Shown in pieces: positions 51,823-60,344 of a stretch of 64,000 bases of DNA. The DNA comes from Myxococcales bacterium (GTDB lineage: Bacteria; Myxococcota_A; Polyangia; Polyangiales; Polyangiaceae): assembly GCA_016703425.1 (NCBI GenBank), contig JADJCA010000001.1:434001-498000 (forward strand), written 5' to 3'. How positions within the stretch are numbered: position 1 is the stretch's first letter; the number at the start of each line of letters is the position of its first letter. Position numbers and translations under genes: made by a program. The notes under the pieces are model-generated. The model had not been told where the DNA came from. It worked only from the letters and a program-made list of their open reading frames with translations, and searched no databases.

Positions 51823-53289
51823 TCAGGCGCCCGCGACGACCGGCAAGACGCGCCGCCCGGGCGCAGCCTCGCGCGCCTTCATCGGGAGCTTCTGCGCTGC
51901 GCCGTCGGTCGGGCGCCCCACGAGCGAGTGCTTGTTGGCCGAGAGGATCTCCACCTCGATGAGCTCGCCAACGAAGCTGCGATCGTCCAAGCCCGTCGTC
52001 TCGACGTGCACGATCTCGTTACGCTCGGTGCGACCCGACACGAGCATGCCCGCGGCGCCAGCGACCTTGTTCTTCTTGCTCTCGCCCTCGACGAGCACCG
52101 TAGCCCGCGTCCCCACGAGCCTCGCCAAGTGGGCGCGGCCTTGCGCTTCGACGACCTCGAAGAGGCGCGCAAGGCGCGCGCCCTTCACCTCCTCGGGCAC
52201 GTCGTCGGCGAGCTTGAGCGCCGGCGTGGACGGGCGCGGCGAGAACTTGAAGCCAAAGAGCGCCACGAAGCCGACCTCTTGGACGAGCGACAGGGTCTCT
52301 TCGAAGTCGGCGTCGGTCTCGCCGGGGAAGCCGACGATGACGTCCGTCGACAGGGTCATGTCTGGCCGCGCCGCGCGCAGCGCCGTGATGCGCTCGATGT
52401 ATTCCGCACGCTTGTAGCGGCGGATCATGCGCCGGAGCATGCGATCGCTGCCCGACTGGACGGGCATGTGCACGTGGTGCGCGAGGACGTCGAGCTCGCG
52501 GTGCGCCAGGACGAGCGACGGCACGAGGTGCCGCGGATGCGGGCTCGTGTAGCGGAGACGCATGAGCCCGGGCACCTCGCCGGCGATGAGCCGGAGCAGG
52601 TGCGGGAACTGGCTCTCGTCGGGATCGGCCGTGACAGGCGAGGGGAGCTTTGGGTCGCGGAAGCTGTCGACCGTTTGGCCGAGGAGGACGATCTCCTTGG
52701 TGCCTGCGTCGACCCAGCGAGCGATCTCGCGAACGATGTCGTCGGCCGGGCGGTAACGCTCGGGGCCGCGCGTCGTCGGCACGATGCAGAAGGAGCAGCG
52801 CTCGTCGCAGCCCTTCATGGTCGTCACGAACGCGCTGGCCGGCGCGGAGCCCTTCTTCGGCGCCGCCGCCAGGAAGCGCGGCGCGTCGAGGTCGAAGACA
52901 GTGCGGGCGAGGGGAGGCGTGCCGGCGCGCTGGCCTTCGACGAGGGCTGGCAGCTCCTCGATGTTGTCGGGGCCGACGATGAGGTCGACGTGGGGCATGC
53001 GCGCGAGGAGGTTTTCGCCCTCTTGTTGCGCCACGCAACCGGCGACGACGAGCACCATCCCCGGGCGCGCCGCCTTGAGCGGGACGAGCTTGCCGACCTC
53101 GCTCCGGAGCTTTTGCTCCGCCTTCTCGCGGACGCTGCACGTGTTCATGACCACGAGATCGGCCGAGGCGGCGTCGTCGGCCGGGGCCCAGCCGAACGCC
53201 TCGAGGACCTCGGCCATGCGCTCCGAGTCGTGCATGTTCATCTGGCACCCGAAGGTGTGGACGAAATAGCGGGAGCTTCCGGTCGGCAT
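51823..53289 (-). CDS. miaB: tRNA-2-methylthio-N6-dimethylallyladenosine synthase MiaB
   Basis: Radical-SAM methylthiotransferase of 488 residues that converts i6A37 to ms2i6A37 in tRNA. The N-terminal domain has the three auxiliary-cluster cysteines (TFGCQMN, NTCSVRE, AGCVAQQ). The radical-SAM motif is CDERCSFC, followed by PTTRGPERYR. The TRAM domain closes the chain (GTRATVLVEGE and a GRTERNEIVHV segment). ATG 53289 matches the family start; the frame upstream is open but not conserved. It is divergent from the acyl-CoA synthetase gene, with 75 bp between the starts. Confidence 0.95.
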   Translation of the reverse strand: MPTGSSRYFVHTFGCQMNMHDSERMAEVLEAFGWAPADDAASADLVVMNTCSVREKAEQKLRSEVGKLVPLKAARPGMVLVVAGCVAQQEGENLLARMPHVDLIVGPDNIEELPALVEGQRAGTPPLARTVFDLDAPRFLAAAPKKGSAPASAFVTTMKGCDERCSFCIVPTTRGPERYRPADDIVREIARWVDAGTKEIVLLGQTVDSFRDPKLPSPVTADPDESQFPHLLRLIAGEVPGLMRLRYTSPHPRHLVPSLVLAHRELDVLAHHVHMPVQSGSDRMLRRMIRRYKRAEYIERITALRAARPDMTLSTDVIVGFPGETDADFEETLSLVQEVGFVALFGFKFSPRPSTPALKLADDVPEEVKGARLARLFEVVEAQGRAHLARLVGTRATVLVEGESKKNKVAGAAGMLVSGRTERNEIVHVETTGLDDRSFVGELIEVEILSANKHSLVGRPTDGAAQKLPMKAREAAPGRRVLPVVAGA

Positions 53290-53364
53290 GGCGGCCTCGG
53301 GCTTTAGCACGGCCCCCGCTTTAGCGCGATCGACGCGGCTTTCCTCGCGGTAACATCGGCCGCG

Positions 53365-55211
53365 ATGCCCCAGAAGTTTCAGACCCTCGTCGACCTCTTT
53401 GATCACGCGACCAAGCAGTTCGCGTCGCGTCCGCTCTTTGGCAGCAAGGTCCAAGGGACCTGGCAGTGGCTGACGTACGGGGACTTCGGCAAGGAGGTCG
53501 ACAAGATCCGCGCAGGCTTCGCGCGCCTCGGGCTCAAGTCCGGGGACGCCGTCGCGCTCATCGCCAACAACCGCGCCGAGTGGGCCATCACGGCTTACGC
53601 AGCCTTCGGCCTCGGGGTCTTCCTCGTGCCGATGTACGAGGCGCAGCTCGACAAGGACTGGGAGTACATCGTCCGCGACTGCGCCGCGACGGCGCTCGTC
53701 GTCGCGACGCCAGCCATCGCGGAGAAGACCGCGCGCTTCTTGAAGGACGTCCCGTCGCTCAGCGCATCGTCTGCCTCGACGACGCCTTTTCGCCGACGAG
53801 CGACGCGATGACGACGTGGAAGGCGCTCGCGTCTGGCAGCGCCGACGTCCCGGCGGTTCATCCGTCGCCGAGCGACACGGCCTGCATCATCTACACGAGC
53901 GGCACCACGGGAAACCCCAAGGGCGTCGTGCTCTCGCACTCGAACCTCGCGGCGAACGTCAGCGCGGTCAACGAGATGTTCCCCATCTGGCCAGACGACC
54001 GCTCACTGTCGCTTTTTGCCGTGGGCGCACTCCTTCGGGCAGACCTGCGAGCTCCACACGCTGTTGAGCGTGGGCGCGTCGACGGGCTTTGCCGAATCGG
54101 TGGACAAGATCATCGCGAACCTCGCCGAGGTGCAGCCAACGCTGCTCTTTAGCGTTCCCCGCATCTTCAACAAGATCTACGCGGCGTTCAAAAGACCGTC
54201 TCCGAGAAGCCCAAGGCCATCCAAGCGCTCGTGCGCGGCGCGATGCGCGCCGCCGGCAAAACTCGAAACGGGGAGGCGCCTTCGCTCGGCGAGACGCTCA
54301 TGCTCAAGCTCGCCAACAAGCTCGTCTTCTCGAAGGTGCGGGCCCGCTTCGGCGGCCGGCTTCAGTACGCCTTCAGCGGCGGCGCGGCCATCAGCCGCGA
54401 GGTCGCCGAGTTCATCGATGGCCTCGGCATCACGGTCTACGAGGGCTACGGCTTGACGGAGACGAGCCCCATCGCGACGGCCAACCGGCCTGGCGCGCGA
54501 CGCATCGGCTCCATCGGCAAGGCCATCCCCGGCGTCGACATCGTCATCGACTCCGATGGCAAGAAGACCGACAAGGGCTACGCCGAAGGCGAGATCGTCG
54601 TCTTCGGACACAACGTCATGCAGGGCTACCACCGCCGCCCCGACGACGACGCCGCCGTGTTCTGCGGCCGCGACTTTGCCCCGTGGGGCGATCGCCCAAA
54701 GAGCGCCGACCGCGGCTTCCGCACCGGCGACATGGGCTACATCGACAACGAGGGCTTCGTCTTCATCTCGGGGCGCATCAAGGAGCAATACAAGCTCGAG
54801 AACGGCAAGTACGTCGTGCCGACGCCGCTCGAAGAGACGCTCAAGCTCTCGCCCTTCGTGCTGAACGCCATGGTCTACGGCGACAACAAGCCGTTCAACG
54901 TCGCGCTGCTCGTAGCCAACGTGCCGGCCATTCGCGAGTGGGCCTCACGCGACGGCATCTCGCTGCCAGCCAGCGAGGACGCCATCGTGGCCGACCCAAA
55001 GGTGCGCGAGCTCTTCAAAAGGGAGATCGCCGAACAGGCGTCGCATTGGAAGGGCTTCGAATCGGTCGGCGACTTCACGCTCGTGAGCGAAGACTTCACG
55101 GCGGAAAACGGAATGCTCACGCCGAGCCTCAAGGTGAAGCGCCGCGCGGTGATGGAGCGCTACGGCGCGCTGATTGAGGCGCTCTACAAGAAGGACAAGG
55201 GCGCGCGCTGA
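53365..55211 (+). CDS. Long-chain fatty acid-CoA ligase (three frameshifts)
   Basis: AMP-dependent acyl-CoA synthetase. Parts in order: N-terminal domain from ATG 53365 (LTYGDFGKEVDKIRAGFARL), P-loop IIYTSGTTGNPKGVVLSHSN, the LPWAHSFGQ motif, YEGYGLTETSP, and the C-terminal TGDMGYID and KYVVPTPLEE motifs. The frame changes three times: near 53750-53760, at the TTTTT run 54011-54015, and near 54190-54195 (TTCAAAAG). Every piece is well conserved and the joined product is about 610 residues, normal for the family. With two of the three breaks next to homopolymers, sequence error is more likely than a true pseudogene. It would feed fatty acids into lipid synthesis or degradation. Confidence 0.85.
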
Positions 55212-55270
55212 GGGGAGTCGCCGGAAGGCGAAGCCAGCACTTCGGGACTCGACCTGATACAGTCCCGCGC

Positions 55271-56439
55271 ATGATGAAGGCCCCCGCCGCGCACGCTCGC
55301 TCCTCCCGTCGACTGCGTGCGCTCCTCGTTGGCGCCGCGGCCCTCTCACTCACGACGCTCCCATTTGCGTGCGTCGAAGAGGACGACAACGGCTCGCCGG
55401 ACTCGGGCCTGGACGCGAGCGGCTTCGACGCCGGCGCCGACGTTCGGTCCGAGACGTCCATCGGCCAAGACACGTCGACGACCACGGATGCGAATCCCCG
55501 GCCGACGCGGGGCCGGACGCCACCGCGGACGCCACCGCCGACGCCAGCGGTGACGCGACCGGCGACGCCGCCGACGCAGGAGACGCCGCCGACGCGTCGA
55601 CGCTCGCGCGAATCGTCTACATCTCGGGGAGCAACATTTGGGTGATGGATCCCGACGGGTCCAACAAAACAAACCTGACGAATACGGTGAGCACCAACTA
55701 CGGAAACCCCGCCTGGTCGCCCGATCGCAGCAAGATCGCCTTCAATAGCGACAAGGACGACGGCAGCGGCGAGATCTACGTCATGAACGCGGACGGCTCG
55801 AACATGGTTCGACTGACCAACTTCGTGGGCGAGAGTGACGTCGAACCCGCGTGGTCGCCCGATGGAAACAAGCTCGCGTTCGCCAGCCGACGCGACCACC
55901 TCATCAGCTCGATCTATGTGATGGATTCGGAGACCGGCGCCGACGTGATCCGGGTGACGAACGCGGGCACGGGCAGCGATCAGGGTCCGTCGTGGTCGTC
56001 GGGCAACCGCATCGCGTTCTGGACCAACGAAGGCTCCATCGGCCTTCATATCGGCATCGTTGACGTGAACCCGTCGGTCCCCTTCGACGCGGGCGAAGCG
56101 GGCGCGGGCGTGTGGGGGACCAACCGCACCGGCCTCCTCTCCAACCTTGCCTATGGCTTGAACCCGGCGTGGTCACCCGATGGAACGAAGATCGTGTACT
56201 CGGCCGGCACTGGCACGCGTCACATTGGCATCATGAACGCGGACGGGACTGGCCAGGTCGACCTGACCGGCGGCACCCTCGAGGACTTCCCCAGCTTCTC
56301 GCCCGACGGCACGCGGATCGCGTTTGACCGCAACGTGAGCGGCAAGGTGCTCGTTCACACGATGAACGTGAACGGCTCCAACCAGACCGTGCTCACCGAG
56401 AGCGACGCCGGCCCGGGCGGGACGAACCCGGGCTGGTAG
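55271..56439 (+). CDS. PD40/TolB-like beta-propeller lipoprotein (one frameshift)
   Basis: Lipoprotein with a WD40-like propeller. Signal from ATG 55271 (ALLVGAAALSLTTLPFAC). After an Asp-Ala-rich start the frame breaks at the CCCC run 55496-55499 and continues with a degenerate linker (Asp-Ala-Thr/Ser/Gly repeats, encoded by 9-12-bp imperfect repeats to about 55600). Then come about six PD40 repeats, recognised by PAWSPDGxKIAFxS and IYVMNADGSN. The reconstructed product is about 389 residues. Such propellers bind proteins or glycans at the cell surface; no partner is evident. The stop codon lies at the start of a tandem repeat. Confidence 0.82.
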
Positions 56440-56467
56440 AGCGGGGCTGGTAGAGCGGGGCTGGTAG
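56430..56467 (+). repeat. Tandem 14-bp repeat over a stop codon
   Basis: GGGCTGGTAGAGCG is repeated at 56430-56443 and 56444-56457, with a third partial copy to 56467. Each copy contains the final Gly-Trp-stop of the propeller gene, so the end of the coding sequence is copied twice into the space before the next gene. Confidence 0.85.
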
Positions 56468-56478
56468 GGGTTCGCGAC

Positions 56479-57862
56479 TCAGAGCTTCACCAACTCGGAA
56501 TCGAAGATCTTCTTCGGCAGGTAGTCGTCAACGAGGCGCCTGTCGTGGAGGAGCGCGTCCAGTTCGACCGTCGCTCCCAAGTCGAGGAGGACTGCGAGTT
56601 CTTTGCGCACGCGGCTGTTGAGATAGGCGTGGGACGGATGAGCGAGCAGCCGGCGGATGGCCTCACGCTCGGCGTCGTCGAGCCGAATCCGGGCGCCTTC
56701 GCCGCAACGCTCGATCTCGGACGGATAGAGCCCCGCCCACCACACGTTGTTGCAGGCGAGCCATGGCGTCTCGAGCGCCGTCGAGATGGCCCCGTGCGCG
56801 AAGGTCAGGGCGACTTGAATGCCGCCGGGATCGCCGTCGACGCAGAGCAAGGCCGGGATGCCGAGCGTGTCGACCAGCGTGCCCACGTACTCGCGCGTCG
56901 ACAGCCCTGGGAATCCTCTGAACATACGATGATGCAGCGGGCGGCCTCCCACCAGCGAGCCTCCGCAAGCCGAGCGGCGACGGAGTGCTTCTCGACCACG
57001 AGAATGAAGTCCGCGTCGGAGTCGACGAGTTCGATGTCGTCCGTGAATCGCGGGACCGCGAGCCCCTCGGTCCTAGCTTCGCCAAGTCGAGGACCTGTTC
57101 GCCATCGCGGAGGACGAGGTGGCCGAACATGAGGCCCCGCTTCGCCTCGACGAATCCAAGGGACCTCCGCCGGACACCGAGGAGGTTTGCGAGCGAGGCG
57201 ATGGCCCGATCGCTCTCGACCTGGCCGGCGTCGCCATCGGCGAGCCTCGCTTGATGTTGGTAGTAGAGCCCACGCTTGGTGCTGTAGACGCCGTCGCGAA
57301 GGTTGGCGGACGCCACCTCGGCGGCCAGCAAGAGCCGCATGAAGGCCTTGCCGCTTCGGCGATCGAGCGCCAGACGTCGAACGTTCTGCCCGAGGAAAAC
57401 GTTCCCTCGGTCGTCGTGGAGGCTGTTTATGCGATGCAAGTCGGGAACGTCGACCCACGGCACTTCGCCCGCTTCCACTTGCTCCGCGATGCACTGCCTG
57501 AACGCCGCGAGCCGCGCGCGGGCGTCGTCCGCGGCGACCTCGGCGGCGTGCTGCGCATGCTCTGGAAATGCGACGGGGGCACGCACGATGGGGTGCCGCT
57601 CACGCATCCGGGCCGCGCGCTCATCGTCCGAGGCCGCGCCGTGACCGCGAGCTGTCTCTTCTCGCATCGTGGCTCCAGTCGCGACGGGCCCGGGAACAAC
57701 GGGCGCTCGACGGAACGCCGGACTCGACGAATCGGGCGCCCGCAGGCGCCCCGCCTGGAGACCCTTGATGCGCGCACGGATGATCGGCTCAGGGAGCGCC
57801 GCGGTGCGCCTCAGGTACGCGTCGAACGAGGCGATGACCTCTCGGGTTGCCGTCCGTGCCAT
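56479..57862 (-). CDS. Orphan topoisomerase VI subunit A/Spo11-like protein (two frameshifts)
   Basis: Protein of the type IIB topoisomerase A-subunit/Spo11 family, which makes or made DNA double-strand breaks through a tyrosine. From ATG 57862 the first part has the 5Y-CAP winged-helix region with GVYSTKRGLYYQHQ (catalytic Tyr at 200/201) and ESDRAIASLANLLGV with RRSLGFVEAKRGLM, as in Spo11. The frame changes near 57062-57085; the Toprim domain follows (DFILVVEKHSVAARL, metal-binding Glu). A second change near 56938 leads to RGFPGLSTREYVG and VDGDPGG (the DxD pair), and the gene ends in FDSELVKL. All catalytic residues survive. No B-subunit gene is in the window. The length of about 460 residues includes a 130-residue N-terminal extension. 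Confidence 0.78.
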
Positions 57863-58037
57863 CGGTTCTCGCCTCGGCGTTCAAGGTGCCAGCGTTGTGA
57901 GCGGCAAGTACTCCGGCGGGCGAGCGAGAACGCGAATCTTGAACCGGCGGTTCCTGATTAATCTCGCCCGGCCGTCGGAGCGATCAGGATACCACGTCGC
58001 GAGGAGGACCCCTGGCGGGCCGCGCCTAGCCGGGCTT
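57863..58037. other. Intergenic region without recognised gene
   Basis: This 175-bp stretch separates the topoisomerase VI-A-like gene from the end of the zinc-ribbon gene, both on the minus strand. It contains a short AT-richer part (CCTGATTAATCTCG, near 57953) that may belong to the promoter of the topoisomerase-like gene. Nothing else was seen. Confidence 0.4.
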
Positions 58038-58340
58038 CTAGTCGCCCGCCGGTCCGTCTTTGGCGCCGTCGGTTAGCGCGTCGTCTGCGCCCGCGTCTTG
58101 GGAGAACGACGGGCACCCAGCGTCGAAGACACAGGGCGCGCCATAGACCTCATGGGATGAGCAATCAGCCATGGACGCGCTGCTCGCGAGCGCGCCGGCC
58201 GTCACGACGTGCCAGCGCCACATTCCGCCTTTCGGCGAACGCGCGGCGAAATCGGCGGGGAACGGCGCCTTGCAGAACGGGCACGCAGGCTCGCTCTCCC
58301 GGGCGTGGCGCAGACACTTGGGGCAGGGGAGGAGGTTCAT
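58038..58340 (-). CDS. Zinc-ribbon membrane protein
   Basis: A 100-residue protein. The N-terminus is a zinc ribbon with CPKC (6-9) and CPFC (20-23). A short hydrophobic segment (WHVVTAGALASSASM) follows, then a Cys- and Asp-rich tail (four cysteines) that would lie outside the membrane. Small proteins of this design are frequent in myxobacteria, with no known function. ATG 58340 is 36 bp after the stop of the Uma2 gene on the same strand, so they may share a transcript. Confidence 0.65.
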   Translation of the reverse strand: MNLLPCPKCLRHARESEPACPFCKAPFPADFAARSPKGGMWRWHVVTAGALASSASMADCSSHEVYGAPCVFDAGCPSFSQDAGADDALTDGAKDGPAGD

Positions 58341-58376
58341 GAACGCGCCTTTCGCATCGCCGCTCGACAGCTTGGA

Positions 58377-59099
58377 CTACTTCTTCGCGAGCAACGCTTC
58401 GAGCTCTCGGGCGCGCGCCCTCGCCGCAGCCTCGCCTGCGAGCGCCGCGGTGGCCACCTCGGACGGGAGCGGCACGAGGACGCCGTCTCGAAGGAGACGC
58501 AGCGCCACGGGCCAGCGCTCCGCCGGCGCCACGATCCATTCGAACACGCAGCCGAACGCTTCCGACAGCGTGATGCACGGCGTTCGCTCCGCTTCCACGA
58601 CGCGCTCGACGAAGTCGCCCTCGACCCGATCCCAGACGCGGATGCGCGCACCCTCCGGTGCGTCGACGTCGAAGCAGACGAATTCGTCGACGCCCATCGC
58701 TTCGTAGGCTTCGCGCTTCTCGGTCAACGTCCAACGCTCGCGCGTATCCGATAGCGAGAGCACCTCGACGACCAGCTCGGGCACGCCAAGCTCCCAGGTC
58801 TTCCACGAGCCGTGCTCGAACATCTCGGCCTGCGGCAGGCCAAGCTTCACGGCTGCGTCCGGCGCACGGCGACCGCGATCGTCGTTCAGCGTCGCGTTCC
58901 AGTAGACGAACATGTCCGCCGAGACGGCGTTCGCCTCGCCGCAAAGCGCTCGCAGGAGCAGCTTCAGGAACATGCACAAGTCTTCGTGCCGAGGGTGCTG
59001 GCCCAAGTGCTCCTCCTCCGGCTCGGATTCCGGAAAATGAAGCGGCCGCACGGGGCGGACGTACGCGAGCTTGGTCGCGGGATTCGGCGACGACGCCAT
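58377..59099 (-). CDS. Uma2 family (PD-(D/E)xK-fold) protein
   Basis: Protein of 240 residues with the Uma2 domain: APDAAVKLGLPQ (the catalytic Pro-Asp), VPELVVEVLSLSDTRE (Glu-x-Val) and KREAYEAMGVDEFVCFD. These are the PD-(D/E)xK nuclease positions. Uma2 proteins are widespread and expanded in cyanobacteria and some myxobacteria, and their role is unknown. A C-terminal Ala/Arg helical extension follows. ATG 59099 was chosen because the conserved part begins soon after; another ATG exists upstream at 59156. No transposon ends were seen beside it. Confidence 0.85.
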   Translation of the reverse strand: MASSPNPATKLAYVRPVRPLHFPESEPEEEHLGQHPRHEDLCMFLKLLLRALCGEANAVSADMFVYWNATLNDDRGRRAPDAAVKLGLPQAEMFEHGSWKTWELGVPELVVEVLSLSDTRERWTLTEKREAYEAMGVDEFVCFDVDAPEGARIRVWDRVEGDFVERVVEAERTPCITLSEAFGCVFEWIVAPAERWPVALRLLRDGVLVPLPSEVATAALAGEAAARARARELEALLAKK

Positions 59100-59218
59100 G
59101 CCCGCAAGTGTACCTGGTCTCTCTCGACGTGCCCCGTGCGGTCGCATCACCGGCACTCAGCAGGACCCGCGCCACGATGCCCGTCGCGGAACTCTTGGTG
59201 AATCGAGCGACGCGACCT

Positions 59219-59248
59219 GTCCGCGGACACTTTTCGCTGTCCGTGGAC
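59219..59248. repeat. Paired GTCCGYGGAC palindromes
   Basis: GTCCGCGGAC (59219-59228) and GTCCGTGGAC (59239-59248) are separated by ACTTTTCGCT. The core CCGCGGACAC-N8-GTCCGTGG has the same sequence and spacing as the inverted repeat at 12090-12115. It lies in the 213-bp space between the Uma2 start and a micro-gene, where no other feature was found. Confidence 0.7.
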
Positions 59249-59312
59249 GGCCCGCTCGAGGGGCGCGGTCCGAGCCAGCACGGCGATGAGCGCCGTGACG
59301 GCAACCCTCCAG

Positions 59313-59465
59313 TCAACGATAGGCGAGCGCGACCGGATGGAACGCCTCGTCGACTGCGAGTCCAGCGCGCTGGGTCAGACCCAGGAGCAGCTCCGCAATG
59401 GCGATCAATTGGTTCGGGCTCGCGTCGTTGACCCACCGGTCCGTCGGTCCCGTCTCGGGGTTCAT
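59313..59465 (-). CDS. Possible micro-protein, second of a coupled pair
   Basis: A 50-residue frame (MNPETGPTDRWVNDASPN at the start, then a helical segment LIAIAELLLGLTQRAGLAVD). Its ATG at 59465 overlaps the stop of the preceding small frame as ATGA, which supports translation of both. There is no signal peptide and no family was recognised. Confidence 0.45.
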   Translation of the reverse strand: MNPETGPTDRWVNDASPNQLIAIAELLLGLTQRAGLAVDEAFHPVALAYR

Positions 59466-59662
59466 CGAACACCGGGGGCGGGCATGGAAGGGTCGCCGAG
59501 GCGGCGGCGTCCCTCCGGCGGCTCTGGGGCGAGCAGCGCAACGAGGATCGCTTCCGCCTCCGCTTCGGTGAGGGCCAGAACGGCCGTGCGCCGCCCTTGG
59601 TGGTCGGCCGGCTGGAAGTAGTGGCCTTGGGTTGTGAGCTCGATCCAGCAGCCGCCGTCCAT
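59462..59662 (-). CDS. Possible small protein, first of a coupled pair
   Basis: A 66-residue frame from ATG 59662 (MDGGCWIELTTQGHYFQPAD, later ALTEAEAEAILVALL). The same frame upstream of the ATG reads Lys-Pro-Thr-Ile-Glu-Phe-His-Leu-Ser-Pro, which looks protein-like; an in-frame TGA stops it further up. A start at 59751 in another frame (MPRLIAPGDVMLW) joined by a frameshift is therefore possible. No family was recognised. Confidence 0.42.
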   Translation of the reverse strand: MDGGCWIELTTQGHYFQPADHQGRRTAVLALTEAEAEAILVALLAPEPPEGRRRLGDPSMPAPGVR

Positions 59663-59810
59663 CGGCGACAGGTGGAACTCGATCGTCGGCTTCGTCTCGC
59701 AGCCCCAGTCCCCACAGCATCACGTCGCCGGGTGCGATGAGTCGCGGCATGCCGAAAGGATACCCGAGGGCTCGAGCCCGCTCCCCCGGCGCGAGTGGTA
59801 CGTTGAAGCG

Positions 59811-60320
59811 ATGGTGTGGGCACGCCTTCTGGTCCTCGCGGCGTGTGCGAGCTGCGCGTCGAGCGCCGCCGAGACCCGGCCCGTCGCCCCCCCGAGGATC
59901 ATCGTCGAGTCGATTCGCTGTTACGTGCTGCAGCCGGTTCAATTCGCTCGCGGAGCGGCCACCATGGCCGCCGACTCGGAAGCCGTCGTCGACGCGCTGG
60001 CGCGCCCGATGATCGACGATCCGAAACAGTTTGTGCTCGTTGAGCTTTCGGGGCACGCGTCGAACGACGAGCCGCATCCGTCGACGCTCGCGCATCAGCG
60101 GGCGACTGCGCTCCGCGATGCGCTCGTGGCGCGTGGTGTCGACGCGTCGCGCCTTCGCGCAAAGGGCTACGGCGCGCACTGCACCCAGCGCGATAGTCCG
60201 AGCGATGCGGAGGCCGCGTTCAAAGACCGACGCGTCGAGATTCGGGTGCTCCGCACCCTAGACGGCGAGACCGGCGCCGAGGTCGGCTGCCCCGCCGCGA
60301 GGACCGCCGGCGCCGAGTGA
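59811..60320 (+). CDS. OmpA-family lipoprotein
   Basis: Protein of 169 residues with a short signal (LLVLAAC, lipobox Leu-Ala-Ala-Cys) and one OmpA C-terminal domain. The family pattern is clear: VQFARGAATMAADSEAVVDALA, then VLVELSGHASNDEP, LAHQRATALRDALVARGV, LRAKGYG and the final DRRVEIRVL with the peptidoglycan-binding Arg. It anchors the outer membrane to peptidoglycan in a Pal-like way. ATG 59811 is the natural start. It converges with the large FN3/DUF4215 gene. Confidence 0.87.
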   Translation: MVWARLLVLAACASCASSAAETRPVAPPRIIVESIRCYVLQPVQFARGAATMAADSEAVVDALARPMIDDPKQFVLVELSGHASNDEPHPSTLAHQRATALRDALVARGVDASRLRAKGYGAHCTQRDSPSDAEAAFKDRRVEIRVLRTLDGETGAEVGCPAARTAGAE

Positions 60321-60344
60321 GGACGGACGGCGCGCGTCGCCGCC

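Noticed and set aside
53365..55211. Acyl-CoA ligase considered as a true pseudogene or as four small genes
   Set aside because: All pieces are conserved, in order and together full length, and two of the three breaks lie at or next to homopolymers as in other genes of the window; sequence error is simpler.
58377..59099. Uma2 gene considered as part of a transposon
   Set aside because: No terminal repeats, target duplications or transposase gene were seen around it.
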